Part shown: positions 54,508-63,378 of the stretch, one piece after another
How positions within the stretch are numbered: the stretch's first letter is position 1
How the letters are laid out: every line of letters starts with the position of its first letter
Assembly: GCF_900187615.1 (NCBI RefSeq)
Contig: NZ_FYDO01000018.1
Location: 78,520-142,519, forward strand
Source of the DNA: Pseudomonas sp. Irchel s3f7
GTDB lineage: Bacteria; Pseudomonadota; Gammaproteobacteria; Pseudomonadales; Pseudomonadaceae
Direction of reading: 5' to 3'
Length of the DNA: 64,000 bases
Position numbers and translations under genes: made by a program
The notes under the pieces: model-generated
The model's input: only the letters and a program-made list of their open reading frames with translations
Told to the model about the DNA's origin: nothing
Databases searched by the model: none

Positions 54508-55659
54508 ATGACGGCCTACGCCGACCTTTCGCCGACCCTCCAACTCGCCATCGACCTGATCCGCCGTCCGTCCGTGACGCCGATCGACGCCGATTGCCAG
54601 AAGCAGATGATGCAGCGCCTGGGCGATGCCGGTTTCACACTGGAGCCGATGCGCATCGAAGATGTGGATAACTTCTGGGCGACCCACGGCAAACACGACG
54701 GCCCGGTGCTGTGCTTCGCCGGTCACACCGACGTGGTCCCGACCGGTCCGGTCGCCGCCTGGCAGATCGAGCCGTTCAACGCGCTGATTGACGAGCACGG
54801 CATGCTCTGTGGTCGTGGCGCCGCCGACATGAAAGGCAGCCTCGCCTCCATGACCGTCGCCGCCGAACGCTTCGTCGCTGACTACCCGGATCACAAGGGC
54901 AAGGTCGCGTTCCTGATCACCAGTGACGAAGAAGGTCCGGCGCATCACGGGACCAAGGCTGTGGTTGAGCGCCTCGTCGCGCGCAAGGAACGTCTGGACT
55001 GGTGCATCGTCGGCGAACCGTCGAGCACCACGCTGGTGGGTGACGTGGTCAAGAACGGCCGTCGCGGCTCCCTCGGCGCCAAGCTGACCGTCAAAGGTGT
55101 GCAAGGTCATGTGGCCTACCCGCACCTGGCCAAGAACCCGATCCACCTCGCCGCCCCGGCCCTGGCCGAATTGGCCGCCGAGCATTGGGACCACGGCAAC
55201 GATTTCTTCCCGCCGACCAGCTTCCAGATTTCCAACGTGAACTCCGGCACTGGCGCGACCAACGTCATCCCCGGTGACCTGGTGGCGGTGTTCAACTTCC
55301 GTTTCTCCACCGAGTCCACCGTCGAAGGCCTGCAAAAGCGCGTCGCCGACATCCTCGACAAGCATGGCCTGGACTGGCACGTCGATTGGGCGTTGTCCGG
55401 CCTGCCGTTCCTCACCGAGCCGGGCGCATTGCTCGATGCGGTGTCGTCGAGCATCAAGGACATCACAGGCCGCGAAACCAAGGCGTCCACCAGCGGTGGC
55501 ACGTCCGACGGCCGCTTCATTGCGACCATGGGCACGCAAGTGGTTGAGCTGGGGCCGGTCAACGCGACCATCCACCAGGTCAACGAGCGCGTGCTGGCCG
55601 CTGACCTCGATGTGCTGACCGAAATCTACTACCAGACCCTGATCAAGTTGCTCGCCTGA
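54508..55659 (+). CDS. dapE: Succinyl-diaminopimelate desuccinylase
   Basis: Di-zinc M20 peptidase-family enzyme that releases succinate to give LL-diaminopimelate. Metal motif CFAGHTDVVPTGP and the catalytic Glu in TSDEEGPAHHGT. 383 residues from MTAYADLSPTL. The stop overlaps the rlmA start (TGATG), so the two are translated together. Confidence 0.96.
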   Translation: MTAYADLSPTLQLAIDLIRRPSVTPIDADCQKQMMQRLGDAGFTLEPMRIEDVDNFWATHGKHDGPVLCFAGHTDVVPTGPVAAWQIEPFNALIDEHGMLCGRGAADMKGSLASMTVAAERFVADYPDHKGKVAFLITSDEEGPAHHGTKAVVERLVARKERLDWCIVGEPSSTTLVGDVVKNGRRGSLGAKLTVKGVQGHVAYPHLAKNPIHLAAPALAELAAEHWDHGNDFFPPTSFQISNVNSGTGATNVIPGDLVAVFNFRFSTESTVEGLQKRVADILDKHGLDWHVDWALSGLPFLTEPGALLDAVSSSIKDITGRETKASTSGGTSDGRFIATMGTQVVELGPVNATIHQVNERVLAADLDVLTEIYYQTLIKLLA

Positions 55660-56468
55660 TGCTTTCTTGCCCAATCTGCAGCGAGCCGCTCAATGCGGTG
55701 GACAACGGCGTGGTGTGCCCCGCCGGGCATCGCTTCGACCGTGCACGTCAGGGTTACCTGAACCTGTTGCCGGTGCAGCACAAGAACAGCCGTGACCCTG
55801 GGGATAACCAGGCGATGGTCGAGGCTCGCCGTGACTTCTTGAACGCCGGCCACTATGCGCCGGTGGCCAAGCGTCTGGCGGAGCTGGCCGCTGATTACGC
55901 GCCGCAGCGTTGGCTCGACATCGGTTGTGGCGAGGGTTACTACACCGCGCAAATCGCCGAAGCCCTGCCAAATGCCGAAGGCTATGCGCTGGACATCTCC
56001 CGGGAAGCGGTCAAACGCGCCTGCAAACGCAACCCGCAACTGACCTGGTTGATCGCCAGCATGGCGCGGGTGCCGTTGGCTTCGGGCAGTTGCCAGTTCC
56101 TGGCCAGCGTGTTCAGCCCTCTGGATTGGGCAGAAGCCAAACGCCTGCTCAGCCCTGGCGGCGGCCTGATGAAAGTCGGCCCGACCAGCGGCCACCTGAT
56201 GGAATTGCGCGAACGGCTGTACGACGAAGTCCGCGAGTACATTGACGATAAGCATCTGGACTTGGTGCCGGAAGGCATGACGCTCGCCCACAGCGAAACC
56301 CTGGAATTCAAGCTGACGCTGGTCAGCGGTCAAGACCGGGCGAACCTGTTGGCGATGACACCCCACGGCTGGCGTGCCAGCGCCGAGCGCCGGGCAGCGG
56401 TTATCGAACAGGCCGAGCCGTTCGAGACCACCGTGTCGATGCGCTACGATTACTTCGTTCTTCAATAA
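55659..56468 (+). CDS. rlmA: 23S rRNA (guanine-N1) methyltransferase, RlmA family
   Basis: SAM-dependent methyltransferase for G745/748 of 23S rRNA. N-terminal zinc site CPICSEPL...CPAGHRFD, the conserved QGYLNLL, and a SAM motif LDIGCGEGYYTAQIA. 269 residues. Coupled to dapE. Confidence 0.9.
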   Translation: MLSCPICSEPLNAVDNGVVCPAGHRFDRARQGYLNLLPVQHKNSRDPGDNQAMVEARRDFLNAGHYAPVAKRLAELAADYAPQRWLDIGCGEGYYTAQIAEALPNAEGYALDISREAVKRACKRNPQLTWLIASMARVPLASGSCQFLASVFSPLDWAEAKRLLSPGGGLMKVGPTSGHLMELRERLYDEVREYIDDKHLDLVPEGMTLAHSETLEFKLTLVSGQDRANLLAMTPHGWRASAERRAAVIEQAEPFETTVSMRYDYFVLQ

Positions 56469-56544
56469 CTTTTTGGTTCCGGGCGAGTGCCCGAGACCGG
56501 CTAAATCCGCGAATGGATTTTTCAGACACGCAGTGAGGACATCC

Positions 56545-56922
56545 ATGCGCCAACCCGATATCGAGATTTACCTCAAAGACGCCGACGTCGACCACAAGGC
56601 CATCTCGGCCTGGCTGGGCGCGGCATTGGGCCCATGCACCGACTGGGTGCAAAAGGGCCAGACCTACAAGTGCAAGGCCGGCAACGTGCCGGTGACCTGG
56701 TTACCCAAAGCCGTAGGCAAATGGAACAGCCTGTACCTGGAAAGTGACCAGACGCCGTGGGAAGACGACATCGCCTGCGCCCGCGCCGCATTTGCCGCGC
56801 TGAACGTCGAAGTGCGTTGCGCACCGGGTACGTGGGTCGAGGAAGAAGGCGAAGAAACGGCGGATCGCTGGATTCGCATCAGCGTCGACGGTGAAGAAGA
56901 GATCACCTGGAAAACCGCCTGA
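56545..56922 (+). CDS. Conserved hypothetical acidic protein
   Basis: 125 residues from MRQPDIEIYLKDAD, preceded by GTGAGGAC, a fair ribosome site. Rich in Trp and acidic residues (WVEEEGEE, VDGEEEITW); no signal peptide or membrane segment. It sits between rlmA and a cold-shock gene, a position conserved in my recollection of P. aeruginosa (PA1160 region). I do not recognise a domain and assign no function. Codon use matches the neighbours, so it is probably a real core gene. Confidence 0.75.
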   Translation: MRQPDIEIYLKDADVDHKAISAWLGAALGPCTDWVQKGQTYKCKAGNVPVTWLPKAVGKWNSLYLESDQTPWEDDIACARAAFAALNVEVRCAPGTWVEEEGEETADRWIRISVDGEEEITWKTA

Positions 56923-56945
56923 CATTGCTGGATGTAACGTGAACC

Positions 56946-57025
56946 TGTAGGAGCCGGCTTGCTGGCGATCCATGCACCTCGGTGCATCAGGATTGTCGCC
57001 TTCGCTGGCAAGCCAGCTCCTACAG
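56946..57025. repeat. REP pair before the csp gene
   Basis: Mixed pair: GCCGGC-TT-GCTGGC and GCTGGC-AA-GCCAGC. It ends 8 bp after the cold-shock gene's stop codon. Confidence 0.85.
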
Positions 57026-57032
57026 GACCGTA

Positions 57033-57242
57033 TTACAGACCTACCACATCCTCAGCCTGTAACCCCTTCTGCCCTTCCACCACCGCATATTCGACCTGCT
57101 GCCCTTCAGCCAGCGAGCGGTGTCCTTCGCCGCGAATCGCGCGGTAATGCACGAACACATCCACCCCGTCTTCGCGCTGAATAAAGCCATAACCCTTGGC
57201 GTCGTTGAACCACTTCACGTTGCCGGTTTCACGTGTTGCCAT
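57033..57242 (-). CDS. Cold-shock domain protein
   Basis: 69-residue CspA-fold RNA-binding protein. RNP1 KGYGFIQ and RNP2 DVFVHY are present with Tyr in places where Phe is usual (KGFGFI, VFVHF). The start MATRETGNVKWFND is preceded by GGGAG. Which Csp paralogue this is cannot be told. Divergent from plsB with a 237 bp gap. Confidence 0.92.
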   Translation of the reverse strand: MATRETGNVKWFNDAKGYGFIQREDGVDVFVHYRAIRGEGHRSLAEGQQVEYAVVEGQKGLQAEDVVGL

Positions 57243-57479
57243 TTGTTCATACTCCCTTTTTATTATTGGTCGGGCTTTTCGCAGGAAAGCCTCGGGAACG
57301 TCAATCTGCACCCGGCGTCCCCTTGAAGGGCTCCGGCAACAGACGGCCGAGTATATGACAGGTAACAAAACTCTCAACTCAAGATTACTTCGCCGCTTTT
57401 TTGCCGATTTTCGATGAATCCGGCACACTATCGGCCTCCCGAGCAAACGCTCGGTTTTATTCACTCATGCAGAAGCCGT

Positions 57480-59981
57480 ATGACCCGCTCCCCGTTCCGC
57501 CGTCTTGTGTTTGGCACCCTGCGCCGACTGTTGTATCTCTGGGTTCGCTCCGAGACGATCAACCAGTCGTCGTTCACCCTCAACCTCGACCGCAGTCGTC
57601 CGGTGTTCTACGTCCTGCAAAACCCTTCGCTGACCGATCTCGCCGTGGTCGATACCGAGTGCAGCAAGGCCGGCCTGCCGCGCCCGGTGCTGCCGGTCTC
57701 GGTGGGCAATCTGCTGGAACCTGCCGCGTTCTTCTACCTGACGCCGGAACCGGACTGGCTCGGCCGCCAGGACAAGCGCGGTGCGCCGCCTACCTTGACC
57801 CGCTTGGTCAGCGCCCTAAGCCAGAACGCCGCTGAGGATGCGCAGATCATTCCGGTCAGCGTGTTTTGGGGCCAGTCGCCGGACAGCGAAAACAGCCCAT
57901 GGAAATTGTTGTTCGCCGACAGCTGGGCCGTCACCGGTCGTTTGCGCCGACTACTGAGCGTCATCGTGCTGGGACGCAAGACCCGCGTTCAATTCTCCGC
58001 GCCGATCCACCTGCGCGAGCTGATCGATCACAACAAGGGCCACGAACGCACCGTGCGCATGGCCCAGCGCATCCTGCGGGTGCACTTCCGCAACCTCAAG
58101 GCGGCAGTGATCGGCCCGGACATTTCCCACCGGCGCAATCTGGTCAAAGGCTTGCTCAACCAGCCGATGGTCAAGCAAGCGATCCTCGACGAAGCCGAGC
58201 GCGAGAACATCTCGCCGGAGAAAGCCAAGGCTCAAGCGCTGCGCTACGGCAACGAAATCGCCTCGGACTACACCTACACTGCGATCCGTTTTATGGAAGT
58301 GGTGCTGAGCTGGTTCTGGAACAAGATTTACGACGGCGTCAAGGTCAACCACATCGAGGGCGTGCAGAAGGTTGCCCAGGGTCACGAAGTGATCTACGTG
58401 CCGTGCCACCGCAGCCACATCGACTACCTGCTGCTCTCCTATCTGCTGTTTCGCAACGGACTGACCCCGCCGCACATTGCCGCGGGCATCAACCTCAACA
58501 TGCCGGTGATCGGCGGTCTGCTGCGTCGCGGCGGCGCCTTTTTCATGCGCCGCACGTTCAAGGGCAATCCCCTGTACACCTCGGTGTTCAACGAATATCT
58601 GCACACCCTGTTCACCAAGGGCTTCCCGGTGGAGTACTTCGTCGAGGGTGGCCGCTCGCGCACCGGGCGCATGCTGCAACCGAAAACCGGGATGCTGGCG
58701 ATCACCCTGCGCAGTTTCCTGCGCTCGTCGCGCATGCCCATCGTCTTCGTACCGGTGTACATCGGTTACGAGCGCGTGCTGGAAGGCCGGACCTACCTCG
58801 GCGAACTGCGCGGCGCGGCCAAGAAGAAAGAGTCGATCTTCGATATTTTCAAAGTCATCGGCGCGCTCAAGCAGCGCTTCGGCCAAGTGGCGGTGAACTT
58901 CGGTGAGCCGATCAAACTGGCGGAATTCCTCGACGGCGAACAGCCGGACTGGCGCAAACAGGAACTCGGACCGCAGTTCAGACCGGCCTGGCTCAACGAA
59001 ACCACCAACCGCCTCGGCGAGAAAGTCGCCCGGCATCTGAACGAAGCGGCGGCGATCAACCCGGTCAACCTGGTGGCACTGGCGCTGCTGTCGACCACCC
59101 GACTCGCGCTGGACGACCGGGCGATGGCGCGGGTGCTGGATCTGTACCTGGCGCTGCTGCGCAAGGTCCCGTATTCGCCGCACACCACCCTGCCGAAAGG
59201 TGACGGTCGAGCGTTGATTGACCATGTAAAAGATATGGACCTGCTGTCCGAGCAGAGCGATGCCTTGGGCAAGATCCTGTATCTGGACGAACAGAACGCC
59301 GTCCTGATGACCTACTACCGCAACAACGTCCTGCACATCTTCGCGCTGCCGGCACTGTTGGCGAGTTTCTTCCAAAGCGCCTCACGCATGAGTCGCGAAC
59401 AGATCCTGCGCTACACCCGCGCACTGTATCCGTACCTGCAATCGGAACTGTTCATTCGCTGGTCGATGGACGAACTGGACGCCGTGATCGATCAATGGCT
59501 GGAGGCCTTCGTCGAGCAAGGCCTGCTGCGTTTCGAAAACGACGTGTACCTGCGTCCGGCGCCGAGCTCGCGGCATTTCGTGCTGCTGACCTTGCTGTCA
59601 AAAAGCATCGCCCAGACGTTGCAGCGCTTCTACATGACCGTGTCCCTGCTGCTCAACAGCGGTCAGAACAGCATCAGCGCCGAAGAACTGGAAGACTTGT
59701 GCACGGTCATGGCCCAGCGCCTGTCGATCCTCCATGGCCTGAACGCCCCGGAGTTTTTCGACAAGAGCCTGTTCCGCCACTTCATCCAGACCCTGCTCGA
59801 CCTCGACGTGCTCAAGCGCGATGAAGCGGGCAAGCTGAGCTATCACGAACTGCTCGGTGAACTGGCAGAAGGCGCAGCCAAACGGGTATTGCCGGCGGAT
59901 ATTCGTCTGTCGATCCGTCAGGTGGCGGTGCATCGCAGTGAAGATGCGGCGGATCAGATCGCGCCCCCACCACAAGCCTGA
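57480..59981 (+). CDS. plsB: Glycerol-3-phosphate 1-O-acyltransferase
   Basis: First acylation in phospholipid synthesis, on the inner membrane. Acyltransferase block I HRSHID (His and Asp), block II GGAFFMRRTF, and block III EGGRSRTGR are visible near the middle. 833 residues from MTRSPFRRLVFG; an upstream ATG adds non-family residues. Confidence 0.95.
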   Translation: MTRSPFRRLVFGTLRRLLYLWVRSETINQSSFTLNLDRSRPVFYVLQNPSLTDLAVVDTECSKAGLPRPVLPVSVGNLLEPAAFFYLTPEPDWLGRQDKRGAPPTLTRLVSALSQNAAEDAQIIPVSVFWGQSPDSENSPWKLLFADSWAVTGRLRRLLSVIVLGRKTRVQFSAPIHLRELIDHNKGHERTVRMAQRILRVHFRNLKAAVIGPDISHRRNLVKGLLNQPMVKQAILDEAERENISPEKAKAQALRYGNEIASDYTYTAIRFMEVVLSWFWNKIYDGVKVNHIEGVQKVAQGHEVIYVPCHRSHIDYLLLSYLLFRNGLTPPHIAAGINLNMPVIGGLLRRGGAFFMRRTFKGNPLYTSVFNEYLHTLFTKGFPVEYFVEGGRSRTGRMLQPKTGMLAITLRSFLRSSRMPIVFVPVYIGYERVLEGRTYLGELRGAAKKKESIFDIFKVIGALKQRFGQVAVNFGEPIKLAEFLDGEQPDWRKQELGPQFRPAWLNETTNRLGEKVARHLNEAAAINPVNLVALALLSTTRLALDDRAMARVLDLYLALLRKVPYSPHTTLPKGDGRALIDHVKDMDLLSEQSDALGKILYLDEQNAVLMTYYRNNVLHIFALPALLASFFQSASRMSREQILRYTRALYPYLQSELFIRWSMDELDAVIDQWLEAFVEQGLLRFENDVYLRPAPSSRHFVLLTLLSKSIAQTLQRFYMTVSLLLNSGQNSISAEELEDLCTVMAQRLSILHGLNAPEFFDKSLFRHFIQTLLDLDVLKRDEAGKLSYHELLGELAEGAAKRVLPADIRLSIRQVAVHRSEDAADQIAPPPQA

Positions 59982-60002
59982 TGCAAAAACTGAGGGAGCG
60001 AG

Positions 60003-60140
60003 CCTGCGATCGTGCTCGATGAACAGAAAGGCCCGGTCAAAGGCCAGGTGCCCCTGCCATTCCATCTGAGTTACGATCCGGCCCAGGACAAGCCGGGTCA
60101 TCGCTACTCTGTCAGCGCGCGTATTGAAGTCGACGGCAGT
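60003..60140 (+). pseudogene. Remnant of a YbaY-like lipoprotein gene
   Basis: From about 60012 the plus strand encodes VLDEQKGPVKGQVPLPFHL followed by SYDPAQDKPGHRYSVSARIE, ending VDG. This matches the core of YbaY-family lipoproteins (Q.P.PF.L.YDP....P..RY.V.A.I..DG). The signal peptide and lipobox are missing: the fragment begins right after a partial REP-like GGAGCGAGCCTGCGATC. The reading frame continues into unrelated sequence after about 60140. This looks like a gene deleted at both ends. Family recognition is from memory. Confidence 0.5.
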
Positions 60141-60174
60141 CCGCTAAATTCATCCTTCGAACAAGGAAACTCTC

Positions 60175-60864
60175 ATGCTCCGCCCTACCCTTCGCTTTGC
60201 CGGCCTGTGCGCAGGCTTGATGATCAGTGCCAACGCCATGGCATTGGCACTGACCGACCTGTCACAGAAAGACGCCACCGGCGGACTCAAGGACGCCCTG
60301 ACCCAAGGCGCGCAGCTGGCTGTTAAACAACTGGGTGCACCAGGTGGTTTCAGCAACAACCCGGATGTAAAAATCGAACTGCCGGGCAAGTTGGGCAAAG
60401 TCGCCAGCAAAATGAAACAGTTCGGCATGGGTGATCAGGTCGATGAGCTGGAAGCCAGCATGAACAAAGCGGCGGAAACCGCCGTGATCCAGGCCCAGCC
60501 GATCCTCGTGGACGCCGTGAAGAAAATGACCGTGGAAGATGCCAAGGGCCTCCTCAGCGGCGGCAACGATTCGGCCACCCAGTACCTGAACAAGACCAGC
60601 CGCGAACAGATCCGCGCCAAATTCCTGCCCATCGTCAAACAAGCCACCGACCAGGTGGGTCTCGTCCAGCAGTACAACTCGTTCGCAGGGCAAGCGGCGA
60701 CCATGGGCGTGGTAGATGCGAAGAGCGCCAACGTCGAAAACTACGTCACCGAGCAGGCGTTGAATGGCTTGTTTGAAATGATAGGCAAACAGGAAGAAAC
60801 CATCCGCCAGAACCCGGCGGCTGCGGCGACCAGTTTGGCGAAGAAGGTGTTTGGTACGCTCTAA
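60175..60864 (+). CDS. DUF4197 family secreted protein
   Basis: 229 residues with a signal peptide (LRFAGLCAGLMISANAMA, cleavage probably after Ala). The rest is Ala- and Lys-rich and helical, with the family-like DLSQKDATGGLKDALTQGA and VGLVQQYNSFAG. Periplasmic by prediction; function unknown. AAGGAAA about 7 bases before the ATG. Confidence 0.82.
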   Translation: MLRPTLRFAGLCAGLMISANAMALALTDLSQKDATGGLKDALTQGAQLAVKQLGAPGGFSNNPDVKIELPGKLGKVASKMKQFGMGDQVDELEASMNKAAETAVIQAQPILVDAVKKMTVEDAKGLLSGGNDSATQYLNKTSREQIRAKFLPIVKQATDQVGLVQQYNSFAGQAATMGVVDAKSANVENYVTEQALNGLFEMIGKQEETIRQNPAAAATSLAKKVFGTL

Positions 60865-60875
60865 ACACGCCCCCA

Positions 60876-60970
60876 TGTAGGAGCGAGCTTGCTCGCGATG
60901 AGGCCTCATGCGTCAGCATTGATGTTGGCTCATGTATGTACCGCAATCGCGAGCAGGCTCGCTCCTACAG
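60876..60970. repeat. REP pair (DUF4197-fic gap)
   Basis: Inverted units with core GCGAGC-TT-GCTCGC (left) and GCGAGC-AG-GCTCGC (right), between convergent genes. Confidence 0.85.
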
Positions 60971-60973
60971 GCA

Positions 60974-62320
60974 TCAGGTTGCCTGCTGCGGACGTAAAAA
61001 GAACACCCATTCGCGCCCCATCTTGCGCCTCTCGAACAACTTCAACGCGACCAGCCCATTCAGGGTGGCCGACGCCATGCGGTAAGAACAGCCAAGATTC
61101 TCGCTCGCATTGACCGCCGTGAACTCCTTGGCCATTCCGCTCCTGGCCACTTGAAACAACGTCCGCTGTTTCTCGGTGAGCCGGTCGAGAAAACCACTGT
61201 CCCGCAACCAGCAGTCAAACTGCTGCGCATCGTCGAGACTTTTCCGATACGCCTCGGTAAAACTGCCCACAGCCCGCAGCACCACCGAACACTGGAACTC
61301 GATGAAATAGGTCAGGTCCAGGTCATCCGCTTCGGTATTCAAATACGATCGTCCGTACTTCAACGGCGCATTGCGCAACAGAACACTGATGGCGATGTAG
61401 CGGAACGCCGAAAAGTCATTCTTGAACATGAACCAGTAAAACAACGCCCGCGCCACCCGACCATTGCCGTCGCGAAAAGGATGCTCGTAACCCAGGACAA
61501 AATGCAGCGCGATGGCTTTGATCAACGGATGAAGGTAGTCCGCTTGATGGGGGTTGTTGTGGGACTGGTTCATCCACTTCGCCAGCGCCTGCAAACGTGA
61601 CACGAGCCCTGCCGCAGGTGGCGGTGAATGCACGGTGTTGCCCTCGCCATCCTGGACCACGACATCATCGTTGCTCCTGAAGGCGCCAGGCGAGTACTGC
61701 GAATCATCGATACCCTCGACACCCACTCGGTGCAGGGTTGCGATCAGCTCAACGCTCAGCGGCTCGTAACGCTGCTCCCAGGCAACGTTCATCATCTTGA
61801 AGTTGCCGATGACCATTCGCTCATCCGGCGTACGCGGCAAACGATGGCGCTTAAGCATGTCCTTGGCCACCCGCGTCGTTGTGGCTGCGCCTTCGAGCTG
61901 GCTGCTGCTGATGGCCTCGTCTTCGATCAGGTCATTGAGCCAATAACTGAAATGCGCGCGCTCGCCGATCTGGCCGGTCATGTATTCCAATACTTCGGTG
62001 GTGGCCTGACGATCCACTGCGGAAATAGCTTTTTGCGCCAACGGCGTCAGCAGCAATTGCAGCCAGCGCGCCGGCTCACCCAGTGGCAACAGTCTCGAAT
62101 ACTGTGCAGCTCGCGCTTTCTTGACCAAGGCCCAGCACAACGTCGAATCCAGACCCGGCGCCCAGCGATGACGCAAAGCATCAAAAGGCAGATAACGCCC
62201 TTGAGCGTCCAGTGGCTTGAGCAAAGCCAGGTAGTCCGAAAGTCGTTCCTTGTGGGGCGAGCGCAACAGCCGATCGAACACCGGATCGGACCGGCCCATC
62301 AAGGTGGGTGGAGTTTTCAT
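60974..62320 (-). CDS. Fic-domain AMP transferase
   Basis: 448 residues. The complete Fic motif HPFRDGNGRVAR at 280-291 has the catalytic His280. An inhibitory-helix motif SSQLEG (139-144, Glu143) lies N-terminal, so this is a class II, self-inhibited Fic protein. The C-terminal 70 residues look like a winged helix (ASENLGCSYRMASATLNGLV). Such proteins transfer AMP to protein hydroxyls; the target is unknown. There is no antitoxin partner gene, as expected when inhibition is built in. Confidence 0.88.
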   Translation of the reverse strand: MKTPPTLMGRSDPVFDRLLRSPHKERLSDYLALLKPLDAQGRYLPFDALRHRWAPGLDSTLCWALVKKARAAQYSRLLPLGEPARWLQLLLTPLAQKAISAVDRQATTEVLEYMTGQIGERAHFSYWLNDLIEDEAISSSQLEGAATTTRVAKDMLKRHRLPRTPDERMVIGNFKMMNVAWEQRYEPLSVELIATLHRVGVEGIDDSQYSPGAFRSNDDVVVQDGEGNTVHSPPPAAGLVSRLQALAKWMNQSHNNPHQADYLHPLIKAIALHFVLGYEHPFRDGNGRVARALFYWFMFKNDFSAFRYIAISVLLRNAPLKYGRSYLNTEADDLDLTYFIEFQCSVVLRAVGSFTEAYRKSLDDAQQFDCWLRDSGFLDRLTEKQRTLFQVARSGMAKEFTAVNASENLGCSYRMASATLNGLVALKLFERRKMGREWVFFLRPQQAT

Positions 62321-62422
62321 GGAGCTGTCTCAAACGGGCGTAAAACTGGGCTCTGAGTACAACACCTGAGCTTTTCAGCCTCAATATCAGACCGGTCCGA
62401 GATCAATGTAGGAACAAAGAAT

Positions 62423-62456
62423 GCCCGCTGGCCGGTCCAGGTTCAGCGGGCTTTTT
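62423..62456. terminator. Hairpin between fic and DUF6124 gene
   Basis: 8-bp stem GCCCGCTG/CAGCGGGC with TTTTT on the plus-strand side and ATTCTTTG on the minus side, 12 bp after the DUF6124 gene. Probably ends that gene in spite of the weaker T-run. Confidence 0.55.
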
Positions 62457-62462
62457 GTGGTG

Positions 62463-62744
62463 CTACTGCTTTGCTTCCAATTGGTCCAACACGCCGTTCA
62501 CCGACAACTGCGCCAGGACAATCATCTGCTGAATGCCGAGTGCCAGATTGCACGTCGGGCCATTCAGGAAGGACGACAGCTCAGTTGCCATCACATTTGC
62601 CGAGGCGAGGGTTTCGTAGGCATGGACAAGGAGGGTTTCAGAATCGACGCCTGAGCGGATGGTGAAGATTGGGCAGGGGCGGTGGACGGTTTTTGCGGGT
62701 TGTTCGGAATTGGTTTCTGGGGGGTTGGGGCTGTGTTTGATCAT
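62463..62744 (-). CDS. DUF6124-like small protein
   Basis: 93 residues. The second half, SETLLVHAYETLASANVMAT followed by ELSSFLNG and LGIQQMIVLAQLSVNGVLDQ, matches a family of small cytosolic proteins common in Pseudomonas (DUF6124 by memory) whose function is unknown. AGGAG lies 7 bases before the ATG. It seems shorter than the usual 110-120 residues, lacking part of the N-terminal linker. Paralogues are usually scattered in accessory regions. Confidence 0.7.
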   Translation of the reverse strand: MIKHSPNPPETNSEQPAKTVHRPCPIFTIRSGVDSETLLVHAYETLASANVMATELSSFLNGPTCNLALGIQQMIVLAQLSVNGVLDQLEAKQ

Positions 62745-62985
62745 TGTAAAGCTCCTGAAGTAATGGAGCGGCCACTGATCGCTGCGAAACGAAAATTAGG
62801 TGGCAGCTGTACGCAGGTTCGCAGACCGGGACTTCAGGCACCCGGCATACCCGAAGGTATCCCGCGCACAACCGCCATAACACAGGCATAAAAAAGCGCC
62901 CGCTTTCGGATGGTGGACGCTGTGCGTCTGAAGTTTAACCGGGCTGCGAAACCCAGTCGCTGCTTTTTGCAGCGACGATCAAAGG

Positions 62986-63378
62986 CTAGAGATCGCACTT
63001 CCGACGGGCAACCTGAAAATCTTGTGGGAAGGGTCTGATTGTTTGACTTGGCGATAAACACTTTTGACTGATAAGCCGCCATCGCGAGCAAGCTTGCTCC
63101 TACGGGGATGCGCGGTGTACATGCGATTCTGGCCACACCACAAAAACCTGTAGGAGCGAGCCTGCTCGCGATGGTCGTTAACGATGACGCAGGCTGACTG
63201 ACGGAGCGCGTTGCTCTTACGTTTTTCGCGAGCAGGCTCGCTCCTACAGACGAGCAAAGGCAGAGCAGCGTACCCACCACCACTCAACAGGCCGAGCGTT
63301 AGCTCGCCTGAAGCTTTTGATCTTGATCCACCCGCCCCCTCGAGAGGCCGAGAGGAGGTTCTGCGTAGTGGGTCACAG
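62986..63378. repeat. Tandem duplication, copy 1 (393 bp)
   Basis: Begins CTAGAGATCG and ends with CTGCGTAGTGGG plus a few bases. It contains three REP units and the sequence CCGAGCGTTAGCTCG. It is the longer copy, keeping the REP that copy 2 lacks. Confidence 0.8.

Noticed and set aside
57951..59375. A 474-codon minus-strand frame opposite plsB
   Set aside because: Antisense shadow of plsB with no start signal or motif.
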